From Hyposmocoma kahamanoa (lineage: Eukaryota; Arthropoda; Insecta; Lepidoptera; Cosmopterigidae): 64,000 nucleotides of DNA. Positions 1-11,283 of the stretch are shown one piece after another. The DNA lies in NCBI RefSeq assembly GCF_003589595.1, contig NW_020653415.1:1140052-1204051 (forward strand). Reading direction: 5' to 3'. Below the pieces are notes generated by a model. It saw nothing but the letters and a program-made list of their open reading frames with translations, did no database searches and was not told the origin of the DNA. Both the position numbers and the translations under genes were made by a program. Each line of letters begins with the position of its first letter. The stretch's first letter is position 1.

Positions 1-892
1 TTTTTTTTAAGTCGCAAACCAAATTATTTTCCTAAAATTTTTCTTCGTATTTATTTAGTTTAACCACACCAGACCACACCAGAGTTTGTGATTTTATAAT
101 GATAACTATTAAAGAAAATAAAGTATATTTGATAATTTCGGATTCTGATTAAAATTAATTCTAAGAGAGTAGAACTCCGTTGTGCCAAACACGTAATTTC
201 ACACTAAAGAAACATATTTTACAAATTAAGTCATTTTATATATTTCTTATATAGTTTTTATATAGTTCGAATAAACCGAGCGGTGGTTGGTTTTTGGTTT
301 TCGGTTGTTTTAGTTTTTTTTAATTAGGCAGTTTTTTATACTGAAATAGGAGAGTCACTATACGTCATATATACATGATTGACACACTGGAGTTCTATTC
401 TCGCTGTTGTATTAATTCGAACTATAGGAATCTGGAATAAAAAAGCGACGTCATGAATTGGGTTCTTATAAAATAAATACTGTGCGCCGTTCATGCTGTG
501 GAATCACCGAGCTTGTAAAGCATCTCGAATATTAGTTGCCAAATGAATATATTAAAAGCGAATGCTCGCGGCGGTGGGGACGAATCTGAATATCTGTTTA
601 TAATAAACTAGATATGAAAAGAGCCCAAATGGCATTTTAGAATCCATTTTCCTACATAAACGTGGGCTCCCTTAACGATACAAGGGTCAAAGTCCGTCAG
701 ATCGTAGATAGGACATTTTCTCATTAGTTATCTGTCAAATGATCGGTCTCAAAGTTGAGGATGTACTGCGCATATGGATAAATATACTGGGAGAGCATAA
801 GCTGAAACTATAGTGATTTAGGATTTTAAAGTTTTAATGAAAGTCTTATTTTTAGTTTTGACTCAAACTGTTGGCAACATTAGCCGTTTTAG
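1..892. other. unassigned AT-rich DNA
   Basis: No gene or recognised repeat. A ten-base unit CCACACCAGA is repeated twice in tandem at 64-83, and a T/G-rich stretch lies around 280-330. Open frames are short and look random. Confidence 0.5.
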
Positions 893-1193
893 AAACAGTG
901 ATGATTCTTGTGAAAAAGTTCGTCCAGAGACGTGCCACCTTACCTATTTCTGTCGCCAAGCAATAACGTGAGCATTGTTGCGTTCCATTTTAGGAGTGTA
1001 AGGGTGCTGGAAAAATTACAGGCACATGGGACTTGTCAACTTATGTCTCAGGGTGACGGGCGCAGTAGCAGTGCCCCTCAGATCTTTGCTATTCAAAGCT
1101 CTGAGTGGCACTGCAACTGTTATGGACAGGCGTGTTGCTTACCATCACGCGCACTACTTGTTCGTCCCGTCACTTTGTACCATAAAAAAAAAA
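893..1193 (+). mobile_element. SINE-A copy, near full length
   Basis: This copy runs from the family 5' end (CTTGTGAAAAAGTTCGTCC) through TGTCTCAGGGTGACGGGCGC to the 3' end (TCGTCCCGTCAC) and an A-rich tail. The 126-codon frame starting at 932 lies inside it and is not a gene. The family recurs more than 25 times in the window on both strands, which identifies it as a short interspersed element of about 300 bp. I do not recognise its published name. Confidence 0.85.
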
Positions 1194-1793
1194 TGCCAGC
1201 CATGAGAAACTTATATCTGTATTTACCACGGAATAAAAGAAACAATAATTTGAAAATGTATAAAATCTTGATGATTATGGGTAACAAATTCTGGACTGTT
1301 AATATAATTTAATGTTTACTCTGTTGGCATATCGTTTAAAGTTAATTTTTATTTTATATTGAAATTTCAATCAATGTGCTGCCATCTACCGGTCAATAGC
1401 TGAAAGACTGCGAATTCGAGTTATTCACTTAGTTTTCCAAAACAGAAGCGACCATATTGCAGAGGCATAAGGTTTGCTCTCATTTCTGTAACAAAAAATA
1501 ATACATTTTCTGTTTACCGTAATAACGATAAACAGATTTTTTTTTTCATTAAATAATATAACACTTAACGATATGATATGAAACACCGCTACTGAATTAT
1601 ATTACAAGTGTGAGTATAATTTTTGCACTCCAAAGCAGCAATATAAGGCATTTTCCTAGGATTTTTGAAGTTTTGTATACGATAATTGAAACGACTGTAA
1701 CGTACTCAGCAAAACTGGCGGACTGAGCTCCAGTATGTAGAACTCCGCGCACTTAACACTTCTACTGTATTTTTTGGTCTGATATACATTTTT

Positions 1794-2078
1794 TAATAAT
1801 ATCAAGTAACAGGACAAACAAATCGTGCGCCTGAAGGTAAGCTACACGCCTGTCCATAACAGTTGCAGTGCCACTCAGAGCTTTAAATAGCAAAGATCTG
1901 AGGGACACTGCCACTGCGCCCGTGACCCTGACACATGAGTTGACAAGTTCCATGTGCCTGTAATTTCACTAGTACCCTTACCCTTCAGAACCGGAACATA
2001 GTATGCTGACAATACTGCTTGACGGCAGGAATAGGTAAGGTGGCAGTACTTCCCTAGACGAACTCTTTCACTATGGTT
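1794..2078 (-). mobile_element. SINE-A copy, near full length
   Basis: Read on the minus strand, it begins near the ACTCTTTC / GAAAGAGT end (about 2075) and finishes with the GACGGGACGAACA-type 3' end and a T-run at 1794. It lies in opposite orientation to the copy 600 bp upstream. Confidence 0.85.
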
Positions 2079-2283
2079 ACTAATATTTACTGTGCCTGCC
2101 GAAGGGCAAGAATTAGGAACAGAGTACTGTTTGTCTGCTCTATACAGAGAATCGTATCACCATGATTTTCAGCTGTCTTTACAATTTGCCAAAGGTATGA
2201 CGACGGTGTATGGTTAATTATAAATCAGATATTATTTTTTACTTTTTATCGTGTCGATGGCATACACTGCAATGCTTGCCATC

Positions 2284-3222
2284 GTGGAGAAAGAATTCGC
2301 CAAATGTGTTAAATTTGAATTACCTAAGGTAAAATCGACTGGTCCAAGCATTGAAATAAACGGAGAAAAGTTAGACCTTATTAATAAAGCAGTCTTCTTG
2401 GGAGTGACCTTAGATAGTAAACTTCAAAAGTTTCCACATACTTCTTCCCTGGCCTGCAGATTATGCTCCGCTGCATACGCAGTCCGCAGAATACGTGAGC
2501 TTACCGATGTTAGTACTGCTAGATTATTTTACTTTAGTTACTTCCATAGTTTAATGTCCTACGGTATTCTCATGTGGGGTAAAGAGGAAAACATTCAAAG
2601 CATATTTGCATTGCAAAAACGAGCAATTCGTTCTGTATACCGTTTAGGCTCTCGGGTTTCTCTTAGAAAAAAGGAGACTGGTATCATGACTGTGGCATCA
2701 CAGTATATTTACTCAAACATTTTGTATGCCCATAAAAATATACATAATTGCAATAAGAAAGAAGATATCCATAATATTAACCTTAGATCTAAGTCCAAAC
2801 TCATGGTACCACGATTTCGTTTACCAAGGTAAACGACTCTTTTGTGGGGAACTGTATACGTTTTTACAATAACATTTCGGAGCATATATTAAAATTATCA
2901 TTTCCTTAGTTTAAAAACTACATTAAAAATATTTTTATTGAAAATTCATATTACAAAATTGAAGACTACGTGTTAGACAAAGATGTATAGGCATGTCGTC
3001 TTTCCGACATGCCTCCAGATTCCACACAAGTTTGATGCAAGGTGTATTTAGTCCATAGCATTTAAGTTTATTTGAAAAGAGCAATCCCTAGAGTTTCTTG
3101 CTCGTACTTCTCAGGGAAGTCAGTATAGCGAACAAGCAGTAGCTTAAAAGTCGCTTAATATGATGTTTTCAAGTGTAAATTTATTTTACCTATGTAATGA
3201 TTCTTACTTTGACTTTGAATCG
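2284..3222 (+). pseudogene. CR1/Jockey-like LINE, ORF2 C-terminus and 3' UTR
   Basis: The frame 2251-2832 encodes 193 residues resembling the thumb and C-terminal region of non-LTR reverse transcriptases: VFLGVTLD (residues 48-55), SYGILMWG (103-110) and LQKRAIRSVYRLG (121-133). The catalytic YADD region is absent, so the copy is 5'-truncated. After a one-base shift near 2831 the homology continues (GNCIRFYNNISEHIL) to a stop at 2988-2990. A roughly 230-bp 3' UTR ends in CTTTGACTTTGAA, matching the (TTTGAC)n tail of the 52.6-kb copy. The first residues of the open frame are probably flank. In life such an ORF2 copies element RNA into the chromosome; this one is dead. Confidence 0.8.
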
Positions 3223-4144
3223 GCGTAAGGTACTCGCCGATTACTGCCCAGGACGCGTCAGACTACAGGAAATGTACATCACGTAGGTACGTTATGCGGT
3301 GAGACTCCTTATTCATTAATGATAAATATATCGATAATACTTATGACAGCACTAGCAATGGAAAGGCCTGGTTATACCAAATTTGGCATAAAATTTGGGT
3401 CTAAACAACTAATGACAGTTACCCTTGTTTTCAAAACGGACTGAAGCAAACGGAACGAAAACAAACTACTTCAATATTACCATTTAAGTTTACGTTCAGA
3501 CTAGTGACGTCATACTTTACACTTTAGCACAACGATGATGAATGGTAGAGAGGAAATTACTTCGTGAAGTGCACCTTAGCGGCGTTGATAAAGATTTATG
3601 ATTTAGAACGAGGTAAGTATAGTTACGAGACAATACTAAATGCATCGGGGATGATATGTATAATATGATTATAACAGTTACTCAGGTGACCATATATAAA
3701 TAAAAAAATACAAAAAACGACGAGACTGCATGATCTAAAGATAATAGCTTTTCCGCAAGGTACAGTACGACACATAACATCAATATTTTCAATAATTCGA
3801 TTGTATTTTTTTACTTAATTAGTTTTTCTTTTTAGTAATATAATAATTATAAATAGTAAGCGGAAGACCCCTGGGTGAAAGCAAAATGAAAGTTAATTCC
3901 CCTACTATGGATAAATATCACTGTCAAACACTCAATATTATCTGCCTGCCCAGCTCATTCACAATATGTATAGACTATCGCGTCTGCTCACGGTATTACG
4001 GTACTGATACTCTTTGACAAAATTCAACACTAAACAAAACACTATCACTATAGATAATGTTTTGTTTGGAACCTGTGTTTGGAACTGTTTGTAACGTGTA
4101 GTTGCTGTGAATGTCAAGAACATTCTATAGATTGAAATCGTTGT
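3223..4144. other. unassigned AT-rich DNA
   Basis: I see no gene or repeat shared with the rest of the window. Reading frames are short in all phases. Confidence 0.5.
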
Positions 4145-4194
4145 ACAATGGTAAGCTGTTTTTTTTTAAATGGTGGTCCCGGTAAAAAAAAATT

Positions 4195-4265
4195 AATGGA
4201 GTGTTGGAGAGCTCCGGTCTGGCAAACAAGCCGGTTAGAATCCAGCCGAATAGAAGGCATTTTTA
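4195..4265 (+). repeat. decayed tRNA-headed SINE piece
   Basis: The sequence around GCCGGTTAGAATCCAGCCG resembles the B-box half of the SINE-C tRNA head followed by the GAAGGNATTTTT junction of that family. No A box or tail is clear, so this is only a probable fragment. Confidence 0.35.
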
Positions 4266-4307
4266 TAATATGAAATTTACTGAATATCACAATGTTTTAG
4301 AGCGACA

Positions 4308-4452
4308 TACATACAGCAACTTTTAGCAGCAGCGATTCAAACGCGATGCAAGCGCGCGGCTGTAAATCCCATTACCATCGCCATTAAATCTCAAGTGTAG
4401 CGATGCAATCGCGCGTTTACATCGCTGCTGTCGCTGCCGTGTGTAACCACTC
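4308..4452. mobile_element. short GC-rich inverted-repeat element (MITE-like)
   Basis: Two arms of about 45 bp with imperfect inverted pairing face each other. The left begins near GCAGCAGCGATTCAAACGCG (4327) and the right, read on the other strand, contains CAGCAGCGATGTAAACGCGC. The GC content contrasts with the surroundings. No target duplication is clear, so the ends are uncertain. Confidence 0.45.
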
Positions 4453-4474
4453 TTACTGCCGTGACATTCAAATA

Positions 4475-4646
4475 TTTTTTCGGGACGAACAAGTCATGCA
4501 CCTGATGGTAAGGTACACGCCTGTCCATTACACTTGCAGTGTCATTCAAGAGCTATAAATCGCAAAGATCTGAGGGCCTTTGCCACTGCGCCCGTCACCC
4601 TGCGACATAAGTTCCATGTGCCTTTAATTTCATCCGTACATTGAGA
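4475..4646 (-). mobile_element. SINE-A copy, 5'-truncated
   Basis: It contains the 3' end (CGGGACGAACAAGTC on the plus strand), the central hairpin segment and the CTGCGACATAAGTTCCATGT region, then stops before the family's 5' third. Confidence 0.8.
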
Positions 4647-4676
4647 ACCTCCTCCTTTTTTAATTCGGTTAAGAAT
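4646..4676 (-). repeat. fragment of the AACCGACTTC insect repeat
   Basis: The segment GAACCTCCTCCTTTTTTAAT followed by TCGGTT is the reverse complement of the diagnostic end of this widespread insect repeat. It abuts a SINE-A fragment. Confidence 0.6.
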
Positions 4677-5217
4677 ATTGCAGTACTAAAAGCAAAACGA
4701 TTTTCGTGTAAACAACTCACTGTTTTAATAATAAAATGTGGAGGAAAGAAACAATATTTACCTTCATTTTTTATAAAAAAAAAAAAAACATCCGAAATTA
4801 CTTTTAAAACCTAATAAATATCTTCGTATTATTTAAAACGTCGGACTTTCATGCAATTTTCATTCATAAATTCTTCGTAAAAGGCCGACCAGCAATATAT
4901 TATGGAAATTAGACTTCAAGAATTAATTTTGAACGTGGTTTGTAGTAGAGTCACCATTATATTAGGATTATTTAAGACTCATGAACATTTTTTAAATTTA
5001 TATAGCACTAAGACTTTCGCGATAGCTACACATTGGAAATGCAACTACTTTTTCAGTATTTGTTTTTCGGAACACCAACTTTTCAGTTCTCATATTTATG
5101 TATTCTATTTTGCAAAACGTATAGTGTTAATTGTCATGTTGATAATATGGTATTTAAACTTTTGCAATTATAGTTCATAGTAGGGTTTGCATTAATATTA
5201 GACACTGGATGTCATCA
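4677..5217. other. unassigned AT-rich DNA
   Basis: It contains a 92-codon open frame (4902-5180) with no recognisable domain and no sign of codon bias. I see no other structure. Confidence 0.45.
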
Positions 5218-5220
5218 TCT

Positions 5221-5305
5221 CAGTCAGCCGTGACCACGGGACCTGAAGGGCCCGAAGTTTTACAAATGACTATTGAACTAAATTTTTTTTCGATTTAAAA
5301 CGCAT
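5221..5305 (-). repeat. 'CGAAACGTCGG' dispersed repeat, degraded
   Basis: It holds CCGTGACCACGGGACC, AAGGGCCCGAAG and a TCGATTTAAAACGC segment, matching the copies at 39.5 and 40.5 kb but lacking an intact ACGTCGG. GGGaCCT and AGGgCCC form a hairpin stem as in the other copies. Confidence 0.6.
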
Positions 5306-6299
5306 TTTTCGAGTCATCTGCTACATGTATAATTGCTTAAAAGTGTGTTTTTGTGCAGGTGTATGTAAACGGTGGGTATGTATATATTTAAAGGTAAATA
5401 GGTTTATTATCTAATTAAAATTTTACAGCATAGTATAAGAGCAAGTAGGGCAATTCCCGCCTATTGGGCACGTAAATTCCTCACACGGAGAATAGGGTTG
5501 TTACAATATTAATTGTACCTACAGGTTGTAAACATAATTTGAAAAATTTAAGGTGTTAATCGAAAATACTGTATTCTCGTACTATGTTTAAACAACTTGT
5601 TAAATGCGGTATGTTCTTACGTATTGATATTTCTATACCAGCATCGCGGGTTGGTGTCTTGATATATTATGAAGTATGATTATAAAATAGATACAAAATG
5701 CTGAACAATTCTGAATTTGAGGCACTCTTGTGTAAACTATCACGAAAACAACAATAAACATGTCTACTACTTGATGTCAAAAACATCCAACGACCGCTTC
5801 AATTCCGTAAAGCGCAGGCCACTTAGGTTAGCTCACGTAGTTGCATGCAAAATTAAGCTAAGAAAGTACGTAGTAAGTAGTGACTATGGATACGTGTGGA
5901 GGTCAAAGGCGACGGAAGGACGATATATTTTACATTGTTAGCGGGATCGTTGGGTTAGTTTACTTACCTCGGTTAGCTTAGTTCGCGATGTGAACCGAAG
6001 TATGAAAAGATGACCCGGCTATGTGACCTAAGCTAAGTCAGCTTAGCTTTGACCGCGGTGTGGCCTGCACATAATTGATGCAGCGTAAGACGACCCGTGC
6101 TTTGCAACGCGAGTGCACCGCAAGATGATGGTAATGTGTGTGTCCGTACACGGCGTGCGGGGGCATGCACACATACAAGCCGTGCTGCCACGTTTGTGTG
6201 GAGTTACCATACTTGCCTTATTATATATACATAGTTTATTGTAACTAATAAAAAAATACATAAAATATGCTAAAATTTGAAACAAAAAGTAGTAATAAT
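5306..6299. other. unassigned DNA with TTAGCTTAG-type repeats
   Basis: Around 5940-6060 short direct and inverted copies of TTAGCTTAG / CTAAGCTAA occur, including AAGCTAAGTCAGCTT. No gene is recognised. Confidence 0.4.
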
Positions 6300-6370
6300 A
6301 AATAACGCACACACTCAACATAGCCCCGCACTAGGGAAACCCTGTGTCGCGGGTGCCATGGACAAAGATT
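6300..6370 (-). mobile_element. SINE-B copy, 3' part only
   Basis: It contains CACACTCAACATAGCCCCGC, CACTAGGGAAACCCTGTGTC and GGTGCCATGGA, matching the 3' third of SINE-B in reverse orientation. The tRNA head is absent. Confidence 0.75.
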
Positions 6371-6938
6371 AAGACTTAAGAAAAAATAATTACCGAACAG
6401 TTGAAACCATACTTTCGTATGAAGCGCTTTGTTTCTTCCTTCTTAATGCACATGCCATAGGAATAGAATAAACAGGCTAAGGTTGGAGTGAGTGGTAATT
6501 TTTTAAACAAACATGTACCATTGTCGCTTAAAATCAGGTGAAATTCTAGCCAAGCGTCAGTTTATGTTTCATTAAAAAATGCTTCAAAAATATCGTCACC
6601 AACACAACTGACACGAAGTTGAAATGTCCCAGCTTTTCTGATTATCATGGAGCCTGTACTCATGGGCTTTGCAAGATAAAGTATTGTAATAAGAACTCTA
6701 TAAGAAGAAAGTACTTACGGAAACGCAATTTTTCACCCTCTGCTCGATGGTACCTGAGAAAATAAAAAATATTTTTAAACGTGGTTGAATAAGGAAATTA
6801 GGTTATTTGAGAACGCGTACCATAGCTTAATATCGTGCGTTTATTTTGGTGAAGTCAGTAACTGATGAAAAAATATATAACCCATTATATTCAACCGGAA
6901 TATACATTCAGGTTCTTCGTATGTCATCACGGATTATA
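6371..6938. other. unassigned AT-rich DNA
   Basis: No gene or shared repeat seen. Confidence 0.45.
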
Positions 6939-7090
6939 GTTATGTCTCAGGGTGACGGGCACAGTGGCAATGCCTCTCAGATCTTTGCGATTTAAAGCTC
7001 TGAGTGGCACTGCAACTGTCATGAACAGGCGTGTAGCTTACCATAAGGCGCATGATTTGTCCCGTTCCGTCCCTTGACATTATAAAAAAA
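6939..7090 (+). mobile_element. SINE-A copy, 5'-truncated
   Basis: It starts at TTATGTCTCAGGGTGACGGG and runs to the family 3' end, CATTATAAAAAAAAA. The central hairpin is intact. Confidence 0.85.
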
Positions 7091-7204
7091 AAATAAGAAA
7101 ACAGATAAATCTTTATCTGTCATGGCCCACAATCACGGATTTGTGTACAAAGACTATATTGGTTTTAAATTATGTAGTTATAAACCATTTTTTATTTTAT
7201 GTAA

Positions 7205-7425
7205 AAAATATTGAAAATCTACACACACACTTAACATAGACTCGCACTAGGGAATCCCTGTGTCGCAGGTGCCATGGATACACACATAGACAGCCACAAA
7301 TTACACCCAAACTCACGATAGAAATAAGTGTAAGCCATACAAATATTTCACCCGGCCCGGGAATCGAACTTGGGACCTCTGCGTGGCAGTCCGGCATGGT
7401 AACCGTTCGACCACGGAGGCAGTTT
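7205..7425 (-). mobile_element. SINE-B copy, full length
   Basis: On the minus strand it begins with a tRNA-like head (GCCTCCGTGGTCGAACGGTT, then the B box near 7355). The body TTGGGTGTAATTTGTGGCTG follows, then the CATGGCACCTGCGACACAGG 3' region. The head supplies an internal RNA polymerase III promoter. It is tRNA-derived, not a functional tRNA. Confidence 0.85.
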
Positions 7426-7760
7426 ACGGAGTCTACGGAGGTGATATATAATAAGACTATAAAGATTTTAAATTAAACATATTTTTAATTGTATAAAAAT
7501 TCTAATTAGGTTATTATCAGACTTTCTATCAAAATAAATATCGCCACACCCGTGCACGAACTCTGCGTGGTCAGTTGTAGTAGGGACCGATATTGTTCTC
7601 TAGATGATCAACAATAAATACAAAACAAACAAATATATTGCACGAATGTACATATTTTTTAATAAAAATACATTTTTATAATAAATTTTTTAATTTAGAT
7701 TTATATTTTTACAAGACCTGTGGAATAAAAAAAATTATAGTAATGTTTGCATAGTAGCAT

Positions 7761-7786
7761 GTATATATATATATATATATATATGC
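7761..7786. repeat. (TA)n microsatellite inside a hairpin
   Basis: A TA run is bounded by TAGCATG and ATGCTA, so the tract can fold on itself. A second, longer TA run lies at 7936-7966. Confidence 0.9.
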
Positions 7787-7929
7787 TACACGTAACAACA
7801 ACGTAACAGATACACATCCTCAACGAGTCTTGTATCTTCTTACTTTATTAATAAAGTTTATACTTTTATCATCTATCAATTTAAACAATTAGGCGTCAAT
7901 ACTATAGCGTAGTATTGGCCCCTACATCG

Positions 7930-7935
<6 letters not shown>

Positions 7936-7966
<31 letters not shown>
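7936..7966. repeat. (TA)n microsatellite
   Basis: An uninterrupted TA dinucleotide run of about 30 bp. Confidence 0.9.
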
Positions 7967-7969
<3 letters not shown>

Positions 7970-8051
7970 AGAATAAACAATAAAAAAAGAACTTTAATTA
8001 TTATACAATCTTCATGAAGCTATACAGTTTAATCTTAGCACCTAATAGTGT

Positions 8052-8093
8052 ATTTCACAATTAATGGAATGAATCTTCCATTAATTGTGAAAT
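8052..8093. repeat. perfect 18-bp inverted repeat
   Basis: The left arm 8052-8069 and right arm 8076-8093 are exact reverse complements around a six-base loop TGAATC. No mobile-element context is visible. Confidence 0.9.
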
Positions 8094-8124
8094 CAGTTTC
8101 TACCAGAGTTCCCGCGCTTAAAAA

Positions 8125-8205
8125 GGGAGAGATGGCTCGTCATTAGGAGAGGTCTATATCTAGCAGTGGACCGCAATAGGCTGATAATGATGATGAAAAA
8201 AATCT
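8125..8205 (+). mobile_element. RTE-type LINE, 3' tail
   Basis: It contains GAGAGGTCTATATCTAGCAG, TGGACCGCAATAGGC and TGATAATGATGATGA. This matches the end of lepidopteran RTE-type LINEs (GEAYVQQW coding end, then a TGATGA-repeat tail). Confidence 0.7.
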
Positions 8206-8577
8206 AAAATACAGGAACCAAGCGGTCATAATTTCTTCTGAAGTAAATATTGCGTACATTTTGTATAAATTTCTATCAATCGAGTGAGCAACAGTCTCTG
8301 ATTCGTGTTAATGTGATTATTTGGTGAGTACATAATGTACATAATAAAAATGAATTGGTAATGTCATCCAGACTCAACATTGCGGTAAAATTAACCAGAT
8401 GCCAATCAACTCTGATCACCCGGCTAATTGTTGGGTTTAATTAATAAATTTAAATATATAACCCCCTAAATTCCATTGGGTCTTACAACGGCTACAAATA
8501 ATAATTTCAATTAATTTGTAGAGCAATGTGTTGAAATTTGTTTTAATTGAGCATATTTCGGAATAACAGAGGGCTAA

Positions 8578-8669
8578 AAGTTACTTGGTTTCATATACTA
8601 AACATGCCATGTTATTTGACTACGAAGTCAAATAACATGGCATGTTTAGTATATGAAACCAAGTAACTT
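8578..8669. repeat. perfect 44-bp hairpin, ACGA loop
   Basis: The left arm 8578-8621 and right arm 8626-8669 are exact reverse complements separated by ACGA. I checked every base. Nothing nearby shows repeat ends or a target duplication. If transcribed it would give a long perfect RNA hairpin. Confidence 0.95.
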
Positions 8670-8680
8670 ACATATACGAT

Positions 8681-8710
8681 TATTAGTACATATACGAATA
8701 TGTACTAATA
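8681..8710. repeat. second hairpin with the same ACGA loop
   Basis: Arms 8681-8693 and 8698-8710 (13 bp) are exact reverse complements around ACGA, 11 bp downstream of the 44-bp hairpin. Confidence 0.95.
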
Positions 8711-9394
8711 TCATGTTATGTTCACTACCCTGACAGTCATCTATTTTTCACTAGGTTCGCGGAGTAGGAATAGTTAATACTAATTGCAGAGGCCGGGAAT
8801 TAAGAATATGAGTTGTTTTAATACGAGTCAAGCAATCACCGTTCCCGCGGAGGCTTAGATAGTGCTTTTCTGAAACAATGCAAGTAAATAATAAAAGACG
8901 AAAGAGAGGAAGATGTATAACAGAAAAAGTAAGAATAAAAACATTAATTAATATTAAAAGTAATATTTGACATAATATAAACGCAAATTATGATAGATGA
9001 AATCTGTGTCCCTGTGCCAACATGCTCAAGAAGGTAGAAACAGTATTGCAATGATATTTAAAGGTAAAACGCGAAATGGGTTCCTGCACATGTTCAACTA
9101 TGTAAGCCATTAGAAAGCATCCACCCGCAATGGCGGCGTTCCCTGTTGGCTATCAGTGTTGTCAATATTTATTGCCTGTCTGTGACGTCACTAATTGCAC
9201 CATTGTATATACAATGTTGGTAAGAACAACGAATACAAATGGGTGTTTGGGTGTTTATTATGATGCTAGAATTTGTTTATAATACAGCATTAGCTTAAGG
9301 ATAAAGATAAATAATGTAAGGTACCTATTTAAAAGTTGAATGCTTAGAAGTAAAATGAAAAAAAAAAAGTCTTTAACGAGCTCCGAGGTTTTCG
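8711..9394. other. unassigned DNA
   Basis: No gene or shared repeat recognised. Confidence 0.45.
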
Positions 9395-10066
9395 CGATTC
9401 AAAGTCAAAGTGAAGTCATTTATTCCATAAGTAAAATTTTTACACTTGATAACTTCATTTTTAACCTACCTTTAAAGCTACTGCTTGTTCACTTTGTTGT
9501 TGTCACTATGCTGACCTCCCTGAGAAGAACGAGCAAGAAACTGTAGGGATTGCTCTTTTCAAATAACCTTAAATTCTGTGAAATACACTTTGAATCATAA
9601 TTGTGTGGAATTTAGACTCTTGTTGTCTTTCCACACTTCTTTATCTGAAACATATTCTTCAATTTTGTAATATGACTTTTCAATAAAATGCTTTTCATGT
9701 AAGTTTTAAACTTACGAAATTATAATCTTGATATATTCTCCGGAATCTTATTGTAAAAGAACCATTTATCTTAGTTAAACTAAATCATGGTACCATGAGT
9801 TTAGACTTAGTTCTAAGGTTAATATTATGCATATGTTCTTTCATAATGAAATTATGTATATTTTTACGGGCATACAAAATATTTGAGTAAATGTACTGTG
9901 ATGCCACAGTCATGATACCAGTCTCCTTAAACTTTTCTCCGAGAACCTAAACGGTACACAGAACGAATCGCTCGTTATTGCTTCACAAGTATGGTTTGTA
10001 TATCTGCCGATTTACTCCATATGAGAATCCCGTAGGACATTATACTATGGAAGTAACTAAAGTAAA
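9395..10066 (-). pseudogene. CR1/Jockey-like LINE, 3' end with ORF2 remnant
   Basis: This is the reverse-strand relative of the 2.3-kb copy. The tail end (TCAAAGTCAAAGTGAAGTCA) is at 9395, then the 3' UTR with AGAAGAACGAGCAAGAAACT. The coding remnant reaches the region equivalent to SYGILMWG near 10030 (CATATGAGAATCCCGTAGGA on the plus strand). Indels and stops interrupt it, and it is 5'-truncated where another repeat begins. Confidence 0.75.
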
Positions 10067-10170
10067 CACATAGGAAATGAGACTATTTTTGTTCAGATGT
10101 AAATCGCATATATTTGCTTTTTTATACAAGCCAACGTTTGGTTGGGGCCCTTTACAGGTCCCTTGAAAAA
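10067..10170 (+). repeat. 'CGAAACGTCGG' dispersed repeat, degraded
   Basis: It starts at CATAGGAAATGAGACTATTT and includes GTAAATCGCATATATTTG and GGGCCCTTTACAGGTCCC. The core next to the stem has diverged (CCAACGTTTGGTT), but the AGGgCCC/GGGaCCT stem is kept. Confidence 0.7.
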
Positions 10171-10189
10171 ATTAACGTTTTAACTTGTT

Positions 10190-10600
10190 TATACATATAT
10201 GAATCTATACTACCTCAATTGGCTTTGGTTGATTCCACATGACAGTAAAATTGAATCAATTAGCTTGAAAAAAAAAATAGTAAAATTGAGGATGCACACT
10301 GATTACTATACACGAAGAAATCACGATTCCTAACAATTTTCATGATAGACAAAAAAAACACAAACTTACCTCAAAATTTTACAAGAAAACTGCTGGATTC
10401 AATAGGTACTATACATACACCAATGGTTTTTTTTATATCGACTGAACTAAACAAAAAACGTATACTACACGATATACAATTTCCAAATGGCTTTAATTTG
10501 TCCTGTCAGTATCCCTAACCCTTGACCTAAGCAAAATGAACCTAATTAGTAGCGGAAAATATGTTTAACCGCTCACGCGATGCGCTCCTCCTACCGCAAA
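10190..10600. repeat. dispersed repeat E, copy 1
   Basis: About 370 bp align by eye with 59545-59900 in the same orientation: CAATTGGCTTTGGTTGA, CACAAACTTACCTC, TTCAATAGGTACT and AAGCAAAATGAACC occur in order. On the minus strand both copies keep GAGGTAAGTTTGTG, a good splice-donor sequence, at 10361-10376. Confidence 0.65.
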
Positions 10601-11283
10601 AATTTGATTTCGCAAAATAGAAAAGGATTCAGTTTGAATACAAGTTTTTATAAATAAAAATTATTATTCTGCATTGCTAAATAAATATCCTCCGTACTAC
10701 CAACAAAAACATTTCAAATAAAGTGCAGTAATACACCGCAAATCCTGCACTTTAAAAGCACTAATGAAATTTTTGGTGTACTTGGATAAATATGATAGTA
10801 TTCCGCTTGAGTGGTTCTAACGTTTACCATGAAATTACTCCTTTAAGTATAGTTTATAAACATTTATATTCAGGGTAAACTTAAAAAATGCTACTTACGG
10901 TATGTTTTCAATAAATAAACACCGAAATCACCAGCTCAAACAATAACACACACGATTGTCGTGACGTGTTTTTGAAGTTGTTTATTTTTTTAAATGACAG
11001 ATTCAGGATTAAAAATTTTATAGTTTGCTAGAGTAGTTACCGAAATAGCAAGTAATATTAGTTCTTTTACCTGTTATAACTTCGATCGAACAGCTGTTCC
11101 GGTTGGCTGCTGATAGAGACAAATACATTCCTGTTCTGATGCTAACAGCTAATCAGGATCCAAGAGGCACTCTAAGAAGAGAAGAATGAATAATATAATG
11201 TTTTACTATCGTGATATTAGTTTATTTTTTTGTGCAATTATTCCACCAGTCTGTTGTAATTATTAAACAAAGATGGACTATAG
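10601..11283. other. unassigned AT-rich DNA
   Basis: No gene or repeat recognised. Confidence 0.45.

Noticed and set aside
932..1312. 126-codon open frame
   Set aside because: It lies largely within a SINE-A copy.
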